Shown here piece by piece: positions 24,551-33,893 of a stretch of 64,000 nt of DNA. Every line of letters begins with the position of its first letter. Position 1 is the first letter of the stretch. This DNA comes from an uncultured Bacteroidota bacterium (lineage in GTDB: Bacteria; Bacteroidota; Bacteroidia; Bacteroidales; P3), in NCBI GenBank assembly GCA_902800395.1, contig CADCEC010000003.1, forward strand, positions 124,001 through 188,000, read 5' to 3'. The notes under the pieces were generated by a model, which was given only the letters and a program-made list of their open reading frames with translations, had not been told where the DNA came from and ran no database searches. Both the position numbers and the translations under genes were made by a program.

Positions 24551-26164
24551 TTATTGTGTATGGGTAATGATGATGATTATTTTGTCTTCTTTGAGTTTCT
24601 GTAATGTCTCGTCGAGATGCTTCCGCGCGTCGTGGTCGAGCCATGCGGCGGGTTCGTCGAGGACTAGGACGGGGGCGTCAGAGACGAGGGCCCGCGCCAG
24701 TGCCACACGCTGCCACTGCCCCATGCTGAGCTCGTTGCCACCGTCGAAGAGACGTCCCAGGAGGGTCTCGGTGCCCTGCGGCAGACTGTCGACCACCTGG
24801 TCGGCACCAGAGAGTGCAAGGGCTCGCTGAATGTCAGCATCGTTCTTAGTTCCACCGAAGGCGACATTCTCCCCTACGGTGCAGTAGAAACGGGCGAAAT
24901 CCTGGAAGAGAACTCCCATGCGGCCACGGAGCTGAGAAGGCCGGAAACGGCGGATATCGACACCATTGACGAGAACAGCTCCGGAGTCGGGGTCGTAAAG
25001 GCGCAGGAGGAATTTGACGAGCGTGGATTTTCCATATCCGTTATGTCCGTCGATGCGGGTAATCTCGCCCTTACGGGCTGTCAACGAAAAGTTCTTGAGC
25101 ACGTCGCGCTCCATATCTGGATAGCGGAAGGTGACGTCGCGGAACTGCACCTCTGTGATTTCCTCGGGCACAGAGACGGCCTCTGCCGGGTCGACAATAG
25201 CGGGCTCCAGTTGGAGAAATTCGAAGAGGTTGCCAATAAAAAGGCGGTTGTCGTAGAGTCCGGCGATGCCGCCGACGAGGTTCTGCAGATAGCCCTGTCC
25301 GCGACGGAAGGCCTCGAAGAGCATCACGAAGGTACCGATGGTGATGGCTCCCGCAAAAGCCTGCTTCAGCAGCAGCCACACAATAAGGAACATGGCAGCA
25401 GCCTCGATGAAGGCACAGAGGATGTCGAGCATGCCCAGACGCCGCGAGATGGAGAGCAGTCGCGTCACCAGCTGTTTTCTGACCTCGACAAAACGGCCGC
25501 GGAAAAGCGGCGCAAGGTTGAATGTTCGCAGTTCCTTGGCGAAATCGCGGGCGGTGAGGATGGTGCCATAATAGGAGGTGCGACGGTAGAGCTGAGTATT
25601 CTCGCGGCGGAAGCGATAGATGCGGCGGGCCTTGTAGAGGCGCACGGCGAATCCCGGCACCACGGCTACCACCATCACCACAATGACCCACCACGAGGCG
25701 GTAATCATCATGGCCACCACGCCGATGATAGATACCATCGAGCCGCCGAGAGCCATGAAGTTGGAGAGTATCTGCAGCGGACGGTAGGAGGCCTCCTGCT
25801 GGGCTCGATGGAGCGTGTCGTGATAGGCTGGAGTGTCGTAATACTGCATGTCGAGCCGCGCTGATTGGTGCTGCAAGAGGTCGCTGACATGGTCTATCAG
25901 CCGCTGTCCGAGGACATCGTTGTTAACAGACGAAAGGGCGGAGACGACGCGGGTGAGCAGGAAGATTCCGCATAACGCGGCCAAAAGAGTGAGCGGAGAA
26001 TACGCGGATGCGGAGGCATCGGTAACGGAATCGATGAGAAGCTTAAGAATATAGAGTCCGACAAGCGGAAGGAGGCTCTGCAACAACTCATAGAGTATCC
26101 GACGCCGAAACGACCAGGGGTCACACGCCCGCACCATCAGCAGGGCTTTCCAAAGATTCTTCAT
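24551..26164 (-). CDS. ABC transporter, fused membrane and ATPase domains
   Basis: A 537-residue half transporter. About six membrane helices lie in residues 1-320, followed by an ATPase domain with Walker A IDGHNGYGKSTLVKFLLR, Q-loop GVLFQDFARFYCTV, signature LSMGQWQRVALARAL and Walker B VLVLDEPAAWLD. The protein stops just after the H-loop histidine (IIITHTQ), about 25-30 residues short of most relatives, so it may be slightly truncated but keeps all catalytic motifs. It overlaps the upstream dciA-like gene by 4 bp and is probably in one operon with dciA and recF. Substrate unknown. Confidence 0.9.
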   Translation of the reverse strand: MKNLWKALLMVRACDPWSFRRRILYELLQSLLPLVGLYILKLLIDSVTDASASAYSPLTLLAALCGIFLLTRVVSALSSVNNDVLGQRLIDHVSDLLQHQSARLDMQYYDTPAYHDTLHRAQQEASYRPLQILSNFMALGGSMVSIIGVVAMMITASWWVIVVMVVAVVPGFAVRLYKARRIYRFRRENTQLYRRTSYYGTILTARDFAKELRTFNLAPLFRGRFVEVRKQLVTRLLSISRRLGMLDILCAFIEAAAMFLIVWLLLKQAFAGAITIGTFVMLFEAFRRGQGYLQNLVGGIAGLYDNRLFIGNLFEFLQLEPAIVDPAEAVSVPEEITEVQFRDVTFRYPDMERDVLKNFSLTARKGEITRIDGHNGYGKSTLVKFLLRLYDPDSGAVLVNGVDIRRFRPSQLRGRMGVLFQDFARFYCTVGENVAFGGTKNDADIQRALALSGADQVVDSLPQGTETLLGRLFDGGNELSMGQWQRVALARALVSDAPVLVLDEPAAWLDHDARKHLDETLQKLKEDKIIIIITHTQ

Positions 26165-26445
26165 CGGATATAAATATTTTTTACCACATCGGCACCGAGG
26201 TGGTCGTTGATTTTCTGCTTAAGGCTCTCGCGACGCATCGTCATCTCATGCCGTAAGGCTGCCGACGACAAGCGCAGGCTGAGGGTCCCGTGACTGAACT
26301 GCACCGAGGAGGTGAGGCGGCTGATGAGGTCACCCGCTAACTGCCGGTAGACCGTCTCCACACGCAATTCGTCGGCGAAGTCGCCATGGTCGAGGCGCCG
26401 CAAGGCTCCCTGGAGGTAGTAGTTGAGTGTCCGGTCGGGCTGCAT
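26161..26445 (-). CDS. dciA: DUF721/DciA-like helicase loader
   Basis: A 94-residue protein matching the small DUF721 family in Bacteroidota, beginning MQPDRTLNYYLQGALRRLD and ending in the conserved strand-helix SLKQKINDHLGADVVKNIYI. In other bacteria DciA assists loading of the replicative helicase; short members like this are commonly placed beside recF, as here. Stop and start codons overlap with the ABC transporter gene downstream (26161-26164). A short repeat stretch separates it from recF. Confidence 0.85.
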   Translation of the reverse strand: MQPDRTLNYYLQGALRRLDHGDFADELRVETVYRQLAGDLISRLTSSVQFSHGTLSLRLSSAALRHEMTMRRESLKQKINDHLGADVVKNIYIR

Positions 26446-26448
26446 GTA

Positions 26449-26485
26449 TAGTTAAGAGTTATGAGATAATAGTTAATAGTTATAA
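26449..26485. repeat. Short gttaagag/agttaat repeat between recF and dciA
   Basis: Variants of agttaagagttatgag and agttaatagttataag fill the gap. Confidence 0.6.
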
Positions 26486-27574
26486 GTTTAGCGTTATGCT
26501 GCCGCGGTCGACCTGGAATATCTTATGTTCGAGGTCGGGGAGTTCGTCGAAGATAGCCTGCACACGGCCGGGCTGCGTATCTGTAAGGAGCACCTGTCCG
26601 AAGCGCTCGCTGCCCACGAGGGCGATGAGTTGCTTGATACGCAGCAGATCGAGTTTGTCGAAGATATCGTCGAGCAGCAGGATAGGTTTCTCACCCGAAT
26701 GGTTCAGGAGGTACTGGAACTGTGCCAGTTTCAGCGCGAGGGCAAAACTTTTCTGCTGTCCCTGCGAGCCGAATTTCTTCAGGGGGAAGTCAGCGGTGAG
26801 CTGCAGCAAGAGGTCGTCCTTGTGTGGCCCCACATTGGTATACTGCGAATAGCGGTCGGCCTGACGCGAGGCCTCCAATTGCTGTTGGAGGGGCCGCTCG
26901 TCGCGACTATAGACGAGGGTGCCGGGTTCCTGCATACCCACTATCCAGTGGTAGTATTCCTCGAAGAGCGGGGTAAAATCCTCGATGAAACGTTTGCGCG
27001 AACTGTAGATGAACTCGCCGTGGTTGACGAGCTGAGCATCCCACACGCCCACCATGGCCTCGTCCCACTGACGGTCGTCCCACATCTGCTTGAGCAGACG
27101 ATTTCGCTGTTCCAAGGCCTTGCCATAAGCGACGAGATGTTCGAGATAAGCGTGGTCGGTCTGCGAGATGACACCGTCGACAAATTTGCGACGGAGGTCG
27201 CTGCCACCGGTGATAAGCTGCTGGTCGTTGGGCGACACCATCACCAGCGGTATCTTGCCGATATGCTCCATAAGGGCCTTATAGGCCTTCTTGTTCCATT
27301 TCATCTGCTTACCAACACTCCGCTTCAGCACACAACTAGCCACATCGTCCCCATAATGGCCATGAATAGCAAAAAAATCTTCGCCAACCTTGATATTCTG
27401 GCTGTCGATAGGATTGAAATAGCTTTTGCAGAACGAGAGGTAGTAAGCGGCATCGAGGAGATTGGTCTTCCCTGCCCCATTGTTACCCACGAAGCAGTTG
27501 ACGTTGCCACAGAGCTCGATATCAGCCTCTGTGTAGTTCTTGAAATTGGTCAGTATCAGTCTGTCGAGTGTCAT
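26480..27574 (-). CDS. recF: Recombination protein RecF
   Basis: A 364-residue SMC-like ATPase that loads RecA at gaps via RecOR. Walker A is CFVGNNGAGKTNLLDA, the signature region GSQGQQKSFALALKLAQ, and Walker B ILLLDDIFDKLD followed by GQVLLTDTQP. Length is normal. Its start overlaps the ispH stop by 4 bp (27571-27574), and dciA follows, so ispH-recF-dciA-ABC look like one minus-strand operon. Confidence 0.96.
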   Translation of the reverse strand: MTLDRLILTNFKNYTEADIELCGNVNCFVGNNGAGKTNLLDAAYYLSFCKSYFNPIDSQNIKVGEDFFAIHGHYGDDVASCVLKRSVGKQMKWNKKAYKALMEHIGKIPLVMVSPNDQQLITGGSDLRRKFVDGVISQTDHAYLEHLVAYGKALEQRNRLLKQMWDDRQWDEAMVGVWDAQLVNHGEFIYSSRKRFIEDFTPLFEEYYHWIVGMQEPGTLVYSRDERPLQQQLEASRQADRYSQYTNVGPHKDDLLLQLTADFPLKKFGSQGQQKSFALALKLAQFQYLLNHSGEKPILLLDDIFDKLDLLRIKQLIALVGSERFGQVLLTDTQPGRVQAIFDELPDLEHKIFQVDRGSITLNL

Positions 27575-28422
27575 GAGATTGCTTTTTTAACATCTTCCAT
27601 CAGCCATCGAGGCGTGGAGGTAGCTCCGCTGATGCCCACTCTGCGGGCACCATCGAACCAGTACGCCTGCAGCTGCGACGGGTCGGCGATGAGATAGGTC
27701 TTAGGCTGTACCTTGCGGCAATATTCATATAGGTAGTGTCCATTGCTGCTGTTGCTTCCCGCGACAAAGAGGAGCACATCGACGCTGCAGGCAAAGCCTT
27801 CGAGGTCGCGGGCACGGTTGGCTACACGGTTGCAGACCGTATCGTATGCTACAAAATCAGCCCCTTCAGGTAAGCGACTCGCAATATTGTCACGCAACCT
27901 CTGATATTCCTCACGACTCTTGGTGGTCTGGGAATAGAGCCGGATGGGACGATGGAAATCGATGGCGCTGATATCGTCAGGACCACTGACGATGATGGCG
28001 GTGCCGTCGGTCTGACCCGTAAGTCCCACCACCTCGGCATGACCAGGTTTGCCAAAGATGACAATCTGTCCGTTCACGGGACGCATCTCGTCATAGCCTT
28101 TCCTGATACGTTGCTGTAAGGCCAGCACGATGGGACAGGTGGCGTCCACAAGTTCAATATTCAATGATTCGGCCCGACGGTAGGTCTCGGGAGGCTCGCC
28201 GTGGGCCCGGATAAGCACTTTCTTTCCGCGCAGTCCTTCCAGCATATCGTGGTCTATCACCTCCAACCCCATATTCTTCAGACGCTCCACCTCGGCACTG
28301 TTGTGGACGATGTCACCTAAGCAGTAGAGGCCACCTTCGTTCTTCAGCACCTCTTCCGCCGCCCCGATGGCTTTCACCACCCCGAAACAATATCCCGCAT
28401 GCTCGTCAATGAGTATTTCCAT
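27571..28422 (-). CDS. ispH: 4-hydroxy-3-methylbut-2-enyl diphosphate reductase
   Basis: A 283-residue iron-sulfur enzyme that makes the final step of the non-mevalonate isoprenoid pathway. The three cluster cysteines are present at 12 (AGYCFGV), 96 (VDATCPIV) and 197 (YDTVCNRV). HNSAEVERL, IRAHGEPPE and VGISGATSTPRWLMEDV are also characteristic. It overlaps recF by 4 bp downstream; upstream a gttaacc repeat separates it from the M23 peptidase. Confidence 0.96.
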   Translation of the reverse strand: MEILIDEHAGYCFGVVKAIGAAEEVLKNEGGLYCLGDIVHNSAEVERLKNMGLEVIDHDMLEGLRGKKVLIRAHGEPPETYRRAESLNIELVDATCPIVLALQQRIRKGYDEMRPVNGQIVIFGKPGHAEVVGLTGQTDGTAIIVSGPDDISAIDFHRPIRLYSQTTKSREEYQRLRDNIASRLPEGADFVAYDTVCNRVANRARDLEGFACSVDVLLFVAGSNSSNGHYLYEYCRKVQPKTYLIADPSQLQAYWFDGARRVGISGATSTPRWLMEDVKKAIS

Positions 28423-28429
28423 TCCTTTA

Positions 28430-28459
28430 ACCCTTAAACGTTAACCGTTAACCTTTACT
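28430..28459. repeat. gttaacc repeat between ispH and M23 peptidase
   Basis: The tract aacccttaaacgttaaccgt then taacctttac touches the stop codon of the M23 gene. Confidence 0.75.
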
Positions 28460-29446
28460 TCAACTCATACATTGGTTTTCCTGACGCGCCTGTTCGATGA
28501 CAGCATCGTATTCCTGCGGCGAGAGGTCATTGAAGAAATAGTAAACGGGGTCCACCTTCTTCCCGTTGAGTATCACCTCATAATGCAGATGTGCTCCTGT
28601 CGACATACCCGTACTGCCCACTGTACCCACCTGTTCTCCCCGCATCACCTTATGTCCTTCTTTCACCGTTGTAGTGCTCATGTGGGCATAAAGGGTATGG
28701 AAGCCGAAACCGTGGTCTATGTCCACCACGACACCATAGCCCGCATAGCCTTCGGAATTGCGCCCAGACACTCGCACCACACCGTCACCGGTGGCGTAAA
28801 CAGGCGTACCGGGACGGGCCGCAAGGTCGATACCAGAGTGCAAACGTCTGTATTTCAATATTGGATGAAATCGATATCCAAAACCACTAACGACCTTACA
28901 CTTGTCTTTGGCAATAGGCATAATTGCTGGCATGGACGCCATGCGTTCCGTCTTCTGTCGCGCAATGGAATAAATCTCATCGAGCGATTTCGATTCCACA
29001 TAAAGACGTTTCGTCAGTTCATCCACCTTGCGGGTGGTCATCTTGATAAGCTCGCTGTTGTCGTACCCATCGAGAGAAGCATAGCGTTCCACACCACCAA
29101 TACCGCTGAAGCGTTCAGAATCGCTCACCGGTTCACATTCAAAAATGGTACGGTAGAGCACATTGTCTCTCTCCTCCAAATCAGCCAGCACCTTTTCGGC
29201 ACGTTGCACACGCGGCAGTATCAACTGGAACTGACGTTTGTACTGTGCCAATTCGCGCCGCAGACCTCGTTCCGACGGCGATTGGACAAACTGTAGTCCC
29301 ACAAACACCAGCACTACACCAAGCACCACACCAAACAATACATTGAAACTGATGCGGCGCACCCGCTCACGCAGCGACACAAAAACTTTCTCATACTTCA
29401 ACGTATGAGGGTTAAACCTATAGGTATGTCGTTGTCTTTTTTCCAC
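28460..29446 (-). CDS. M23 family peptidoglycan endopeptidase, membrane anchored
   Basis: A 328-residue protein with a cytoplasmic basic N-terminus, one membrane helix (FNVLFGVVLGVVLVFVGLQF, about 34-53), a coiled coil (about 60-110) and a C-terminal LytM domain. Zinc ligands fall in GFGYRFHPILKYRRLHSGID and GAHLHYEV, and the core LYAHMSTTTV is intact. It probably trims cell-wall cross-links or, like Bacteroidota relatives, regulates division or envelope remodelling. It follows the unknown 29459 gene with a 12-bp gap and shares its strand, so they may be co-transcribed. Confidence 0.92.
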   Translation of the reverse strand: MEKRQRHTYRFNPHTLKYEKVFVSLRERVRRISFNVLFGVVLGVVLVFVGLQFVQSPSERGLRRELAQYKRQFQLILPRVQRAEKVLADLEERDNVLYRTIFECEPVSDSERFSGIGGVERYASLDGYDNSELIKMTTRKVDELTKRLYVESKSLDEIYSIARQKTERMASMPAIMPIAKDKCKVVSGFGYRFHPILKYRRLHSGIDLAARPGTPVYATGDGVVRVSGRNSEGYAGYGVVVDIDHGFGFHTLYAHMSTTTVKEGHKVMRGEQVGTVGSTGMSTGAHLHYEVILNGKKVDPVYYFFNDLSPQEYDAVIEQARQENQCMS

Positions 29447-29458
29447 AGAAATCTGGAG

Positions 29459-30427
29459 TTAAAGTGTGCTTTTCAGTTTATCCACAGCACGTACAAAATC
29501 ATGTATCGCGTGGTAATGGTTGAAATAGAAATTCAGATTCAGTTCGGGGATTTCAATCATGCTGGCGGCATCTCCAATACTGCTCAACATGTCCTCCGTA
29601 GGCTCCACGATGGCAAGCTCTTGACAGACAAGAGTCAATGTCTTCAGTGGCAGCACATCGAAATCGACAGCACTGCGAGCCACAATAATCACGTCGGGCA
29701 AAAAATAAATTCTCCTTCCCAGATTATCTCGCATCAGAGGGAGATAGGTATCGCTACGGATATAGTCGAACACTCCCAAATCGAAATAGACCTGGTCGTA
29801 ACGGCGTTTCTGGGTATTAGGCTGCCAGATGCGTCGACATGAGGCCACACGCGTGAAGGCATGAACCATCTCGCAATAGGCCTCGTAGCTCTCCCCCGTA
29901 CAACGGTCTTTCACATGCCGCTGCACAGCATACATATCGTGTTCAAGCTGTCGTATCTTACTCTTGTAGTGACTGATGACGCTCGACATGAAGCGGTCAC
30001 TCCGATGGCCCATCTTGTCCTTGATGGCTCGTATCACTCGCTGCGCATACTCTTCCTTGCTGGCCACCGTCAAAGCATTGACATAGCACTCCAAGAAATC
30101 GCGCTTTCGCTTGTCGGTAGCGTTCACCATCGCCTTGCTAGCCTCAGCAATGGCCTTGTCGAAACTGGGTTCCTTATCCAACAGCAGCTTCCAATAAGAG
30201 GGTCTCTGCTCGGCCAGTTTCCTACGAACAAACTGATGGTAGCTGTGACTCTCGCTCTCCCGTTCGATAAATCCCGTTCCGGGAGTCTCGTCCGCCACAT
30301 AACGGCGGCCTGTATAGCGCATCTCACCACTGTCCCTAACTCCGAAATCGGAATAGCGATAGTGATTCGACAGCCTCACATACAGGCCATCGGCCACCTT
30401 CACCCACTTATACGGAAACAGTTTCAT
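29459..30427 (-). CDS. Unknown protein
   Basis: A 322-residue soluble protein with no signal peptide or membrane helix. It starts MKLFPYKWVKVADGLYVRLS. The middle is helical and Arg/Lys-rich (SKEEYAQRVIRAIKDKMG, SHYKSKIRQLEHDMYAVQR), and the C-terminal third has alternating strands (RRIYFLPDVIIVARSAVDFD). I recognise no family. It sits between lpdA (3-bp gap upstream) and the M23 peptidase, and is likely in their operon. Confidence 0.75.
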   Translation of the reverse strand: MKLFPYKWVKVADGLYVRLSNHYRYSDFGVRDSGEMRYTGRRYVADETPGTGFIERESESHSYHQFVRRKLAEQRPSYWKLLLDKEPSFDKAIAEASKAMVNATDKRKRDFLECYVNALTVASKEEYAQRVIRAIKDKMGHRSDRFMSSVISHYKSKIRQLEHDMYAVQRHVKDRCTGESYEAYCEMVHAFTRVASCRRIWQPNTQKRRYDQVYFDLGVFDYIRSDTYLPLMRDNLGRRIYFLPDVIIVARSAVDFDVLPLKTLTLVCQELAIVEPTEDMLSSIGDAASMIEIPELNLNFYFNHYHAIHDFVRAVDKLKSTL

Positions 30428-30430
30428 CGT

Positions 30431-31810
30431 TTATCCATGCACAGCCTCACCATAAGCGGCTTCCAAAGCCTCCATGACACCCTCGCTCATCGTCGGGTGC
30501 GGATGAATGGCGGCGGCCACTTCACGGGCAGTCATACCTTTCTCACGAGCGGTGGCAATCTCAGCAATCATCTCTGTCACATTGTCACCACACATGTGGC
30601 AACCCAGGATGAGGTCGGTCTTTTTGTCAACCACCACCTTCACGAAACCGTCTGTGTTGCCGGCAGCGGTAGCTTTACCACTGGCCTTGAAGAAGAACTT
30701 GCCCGTAAGCACCTCATAACCGGCCTCCACGGCTTTCTTCTCCGTTAGACCCACGCTGGCCACCTCAGGAGTGGTGTAGGTGCAGCCGGGGACATTGCTA
30801 TAGTTCACCTTATGGGCCTCGCCCTTGGCGATATGCTCCACACAGCAGATGGCCTCCTTCGATGCCACGTGCGCCAAAGCAGGACCATGTACCACATCAC
30901 CGATGGCATAGTAGCCCGGCACATTGGTGCAATACCAGTCGTCGACCTCGATCTTGCCTCGCTCGAACTTGATGCCCGTCTCCTCCAGGCCGAGACCTTC
31001 GAGATTCGTTACCACGCCCACAGCACTCAACACCACGTCGACATCGATAACAGTCTCGGTATTCTTCTTCACATCCTTGACGGTAACATGACACACATCG
31101 CCCTCAATATCTACCTTCTCCACCGAGCACGACGGCATCACTTTCATACCCATCTTGCGGAAGCTGCGGCTCATCTGCGCTGCCACCTCCTCGTCCTCGT
31201 TGGGCAGAATCTGCGGCATGAACTCCACCAGTGTCACTTGGGTGCCGATGCTCTGATAGAAATAGGCGAACTCGCTGCCGATAGCACCGCTGCCGCACAC
31301 CAGCATGCGCTGGGGCTGCTCGCGGAGCGTCATAGCCTCGCGATAGCCGATGATATGCTTTCCGTCTTGAGGCATCGAAGGCATCACCTTCGAACGGGCG
31401 CCGGTGGCGATAATGATGTGGTCGGCCTCATACTCAGTGCCATCCACGTCCACGATATGGCCGGGTTTCACCTTGGCAGTACCCATGACGACATCCACAT
31501 TGTTCTTCTTCAGCAGGAACTCGACGCCTTTGTTCATCGTGGCGGCCACACCGCGCGAGCGGTCCACCATGGCATTGAGGTCGGCCTCCACACCTTCGGC
31601 TTTCACACCGTAGGCGGCGGCATGCTTGGCATAGTTGAACGCCTGGGCGCTCTTCATCAAAGCTTTGGTAGGAATGCAACCCCAGTTCAGGCAGATACCA
31701 CCCAAGTTCTCACGCTCCACTACGGCGGTCTTAAGTCCCAGTTGAGCACCTTTCACGGCAGCCACATAGCCTCCCGGACCGCTGCCAATCACCATTAAAT
31801 CATATTTCAT
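30431..31810 (-). CDS. lpdA: Dihydrolipoyl dehydrogenase
   Basis: A 459-residue FAD disulfide oxidoreductase, the E3 subunit of 2-oxoacid dehydrogenase complexes or glycine cleavage. FAD site VIGSGPGGYVAAVKGAQLG, redox-active pair Cys40/Cys45 in GGICLNWGCIPTKAL, NAD site LVCGSGAIGSEFAY and the C-terminal His in AAAIHPHPTMSEG are all present. MKYDLMVIG is the natural start; a frame starting 11 residues earlier is rejected. No partner E1/E2 genes are adjacent. A TATCTTTG -7 box lies on the minus strand at 31852-31859, with no clear -33. Confidence 0.95.
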   Translation of the reverse strand: MKYDLMVIGSGPGGYVAAVKGAQLGLKTAVVERENLGGICLNWGCIPTKALMKSAQAFNYAKHAAAYGVKAEGVEADLNAMVDRSRGVAATMNKGVEFLLKKNNVDVVMGTAKVKPGHIVDVDGTEYEADHIIIATGARSKVMPSMPQDGKHIIGYREAMTLREQPQRMLVCGSGAIGSEFAYFYQSIGTQVTLVEFMPQILPNEDEEVAAQMSRSFRKMGMKVMPSCSVEKVDIEGDVCHVTVKDVKKNTETVIDVDVVLSAVGVVTNLEGLGLEETGIKFERGKIEVDDWYCTNVPGYYAIGDVVHGPALAHVASKEAICCVEHIAKGEAHKVNYSNVPGCTYTTPEVASVGLTEKKAVEAGYEVLTGKFFFKASGKATAAGNTDGFVKVVVDKKTDLILGCHMCGDNVTEMIAEIATAREKGMTAREVAAAIHPHPTMSEGVMEALEAAYGEAVHG

Positions 31811-32420
31811 AACTGATATTTTATTATTAATATTAAGTACCAAATAAAATGCAAAGATACGAAAAAAAATGAAATAAGAAAGGAGAAATGCGAAATGAGA
31901 ACAAAACTGAGAATGGATGACGTTTTTTCAAAACAAAAAAAACACCATTCCAAAAATAATTTTTCAACCACTTTCGGTGCATATCATCCCGCTTTTCTCT
32001 TTTACAATCACTTATATTTTCAGCCTCGGATAATCACTTTTGATTTTCAGCCTTTTATTGTAGTACCTTATTCTTCTGCCACTTGCGAAAACTGACAGCC
32101 ATCAAACAACTCGTTTACAACCTTCTATTGATTTTTCAACAAAAAAAGCTCTATCCTTCCCTTTTTTCTATACTTTTTTTTTCAAATCCATATTTTTTTC
32201 GTATATTTTAAAGCCCTCAAGAAATGTTAAAAAAACAAATTGGTTTTTGTGAATTAGACATTTACGAAAAAAGGGATTTTTCTCTTCCCCCACGTCACGA
32301 CAAATCCTTTAATAATTTTTCAAAAACCATGCAAATTTTTTTTTTCAAAATTATGCACATAAAAAGATAGACCTTTGCAAGCAGAACACGAAAATGTGAA
32401 AACGATATAAGTGACTGAAA
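31811..32420. other. 610-bp AT-rich gap before dnaA, candidate replication origin
   Basis: A long gene-free region between divergent lpdA and dnaA, with long A and T runs and marked AT content compared with the window. One near DnaA box, TTATGCACA, is at 32351-32359. No plausible ORF was found; a 66-codon plus-strand frame at 31895 has no family features. oriC is suggested only by position and composition. Confidence 0.4.
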
Positions 32421-33893
32421 ATGGAGAACAGAAATACAAAAAACATAGAGGAAGATTATAAGAGAGTCTGGGCAAATTGTCTTGATGTGATAAAAGATTC
32501 ACTTGGCCCCGAGAATCAAAAAGCTTTCGACACCTGGTTCGTCCCCATCGTACCCCTCCAACTCGATGGCTCCACTTTGTTGGTGCAAGTCCCTAGTCCC
32601 TTCTTCTACGAATGGATTGAAGAACACTATATCGACCTGCTCAAGCGCGTCATCCGCCTCCAGCTAGGCCCCAACGGCATGCTGAAATACAGCATCGTGA
32701 TGGACCAGACCATCCCCTCCGACCCCATCAAAACCACCCTCGCCTCCAACAGCCGCCGCTCGGTGCAGAACCCCCTCACCGATATGCCCATTAATATTAA
32801 TAAAGAGAACGCGCGCGAACTGCCCAATCCTTTCGTCATCCCCGGCCTCAAGAAGGACCGCATCCCCTCGCAGCTGAGCCCCACCTACACGCTGGAGAAC
32901 TTCGTCGAGGGCGAGTGCAACCGCTTGGCTCGCTCCGCCGGCTACGCCGTGGCAGAGAAACCTGGGCAGACCGCTTTCAACCCACTGCTGCTCCACAGCA
33001 ACGTAGGCCTCGGCAAAACCCATCTAGCCAATGCCATCGGTCTCAAGACAAAGGAGTTGCACCCCGAAAAGACCGTCCTCTACGTTACCAGTGAGCAGTT
33101 CATGCAACAGTACGCCCAGGCTGGACGCGACAACAACGTCAACGACTTCATCCACTTCTACGAGATGGTAGATGTCCTCATCGTCGACGACATCCAGTTC
33201 TGGTCGGGCCGCGGTCAGAAAACCCAGGAGGCTTTCTTCCATATCTTCAACTACCTACACCAACGCAACTGCCAGATTATCATCACTTCCGACAAAGCTC
33301 CGGGAGAGCTTCAAGGCCTCGAGCCCCGACTGCTCAGCCGCCTCAAATGGGGTCTCAACGCTGACCTGCAGGCTCCCGACGTGGAGACCCGCAAGGCCAT
33401 CCTCCGCCAGAAGCTGCAGAACGACGGCATCGAGATGAGCGATGAGGTCATCGAATACATCGCCTATAATATTAATACGAACGTGCGCGAACTTGAAGGT
33501 GCCCTCATTTCTCTCATCGCACAGAGCTCGCTGAACCGCAAACAGATTACGCTCGAGCTCACCAAACAGATGATTGACAAGTACGTGCAGAGCAGCACGC
33601 GAGAAATCACCATCGACTACATCCAGAAGGTGGTGTGCGACAGCCTTAACCTGCCGGTGGAGAACATCCAGATGACCTCGCGCAAGCGCGAAATCGTCCA
33701 GGCCCGCCAGTTAAGCATGTACTTCGCCAAGAAGATTACCAAATCGAGCCTCGCCGTCATCGGCATGCAGTGCGGCAACAAGGACCACGCCACCGTGCTC
33801 CACGCCTGCAAGACCATCGAGAACCTGCGCCAGACCGACCGCTACATCCGCAACTTGGTCGACGAGCTCGAGAAGAAATTTAAAGAAGCATGA
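32421..33893 (+). CDS. dnaA: Chromosomal replication initiator DnaA
   Basis: A 490-residue AAA+ initiator. The N-terminal domain begins near YKRVWANCLDVIKDSLGPEN; after a linker the ATPase has Walker A LLHSNVGLGKTHLANAIG, Walker B DVLIVDDIQFWSGR and sensor II RELEGALISLIA. The C-terminal DNA-binding domain has the signature KDHATVLHACKTIENL with TKSSLAVIGMQCG before it. Length is normal. The start follows a 610-bp AT-rich gap. The stop overlaps the flavin reductase start (33890-33893), so the two are translated from one message. Confidence 0.97.
   Translation: MENRNTKNIEEDYKRVWANCLDVIKDSLGPENQKAFDTWFVPIVPLQLDGSTLLVQVPSPFFYEWIEEHYIDLLKRVIRLQLGPNGMLKYSIVMDQTIPSDPIKTTLASNSRRSVQNPLTDMPININKENARELPNPFVIPGLKKDRIPSQLSPTYTLENFVEGECNRLARSAGYAVAEKPGQTAFNPLLLHSNVGLGKTHLANAIGLKTKELHPEKTVLYVTSEQFMQQYAQAGRDNNVNDFIHFYEMVDVLIVDDIQFWSGRGQKTQEAFFHIFNYLHQRNCQIIITSDKAPGELQGLEPRLLSRLKWGLNADLQAPDVETRKAILRQKLQNDGIEMSDEVIEYIAYNINTNVRELEGALISLIAQSSLNRKQITLELTKQMIDKYVQSSTREITIDYIQKVVCDSLNLPVENIQMTSRKREIVQARQLSMYFAKKITKSSLAVIGMQCGNKDHATVLHACKTIENLRQTDRYIRNLVDELEKKFKEA

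Noticed and set aside
29439..29486. Two DnaA-box-like words (TTTTCCACA at 29439, TTATCCACA at 29478)
   Set aside because: They lie at a gene border and in the end of coding DNA, 3 kb from dnaA, without AT-rich surroundings; two matches can occur by chance.
31895..32095. 66-codon ORF before dnaA
   Set aside because: AT-rich, low-complexity, no start context or family features.
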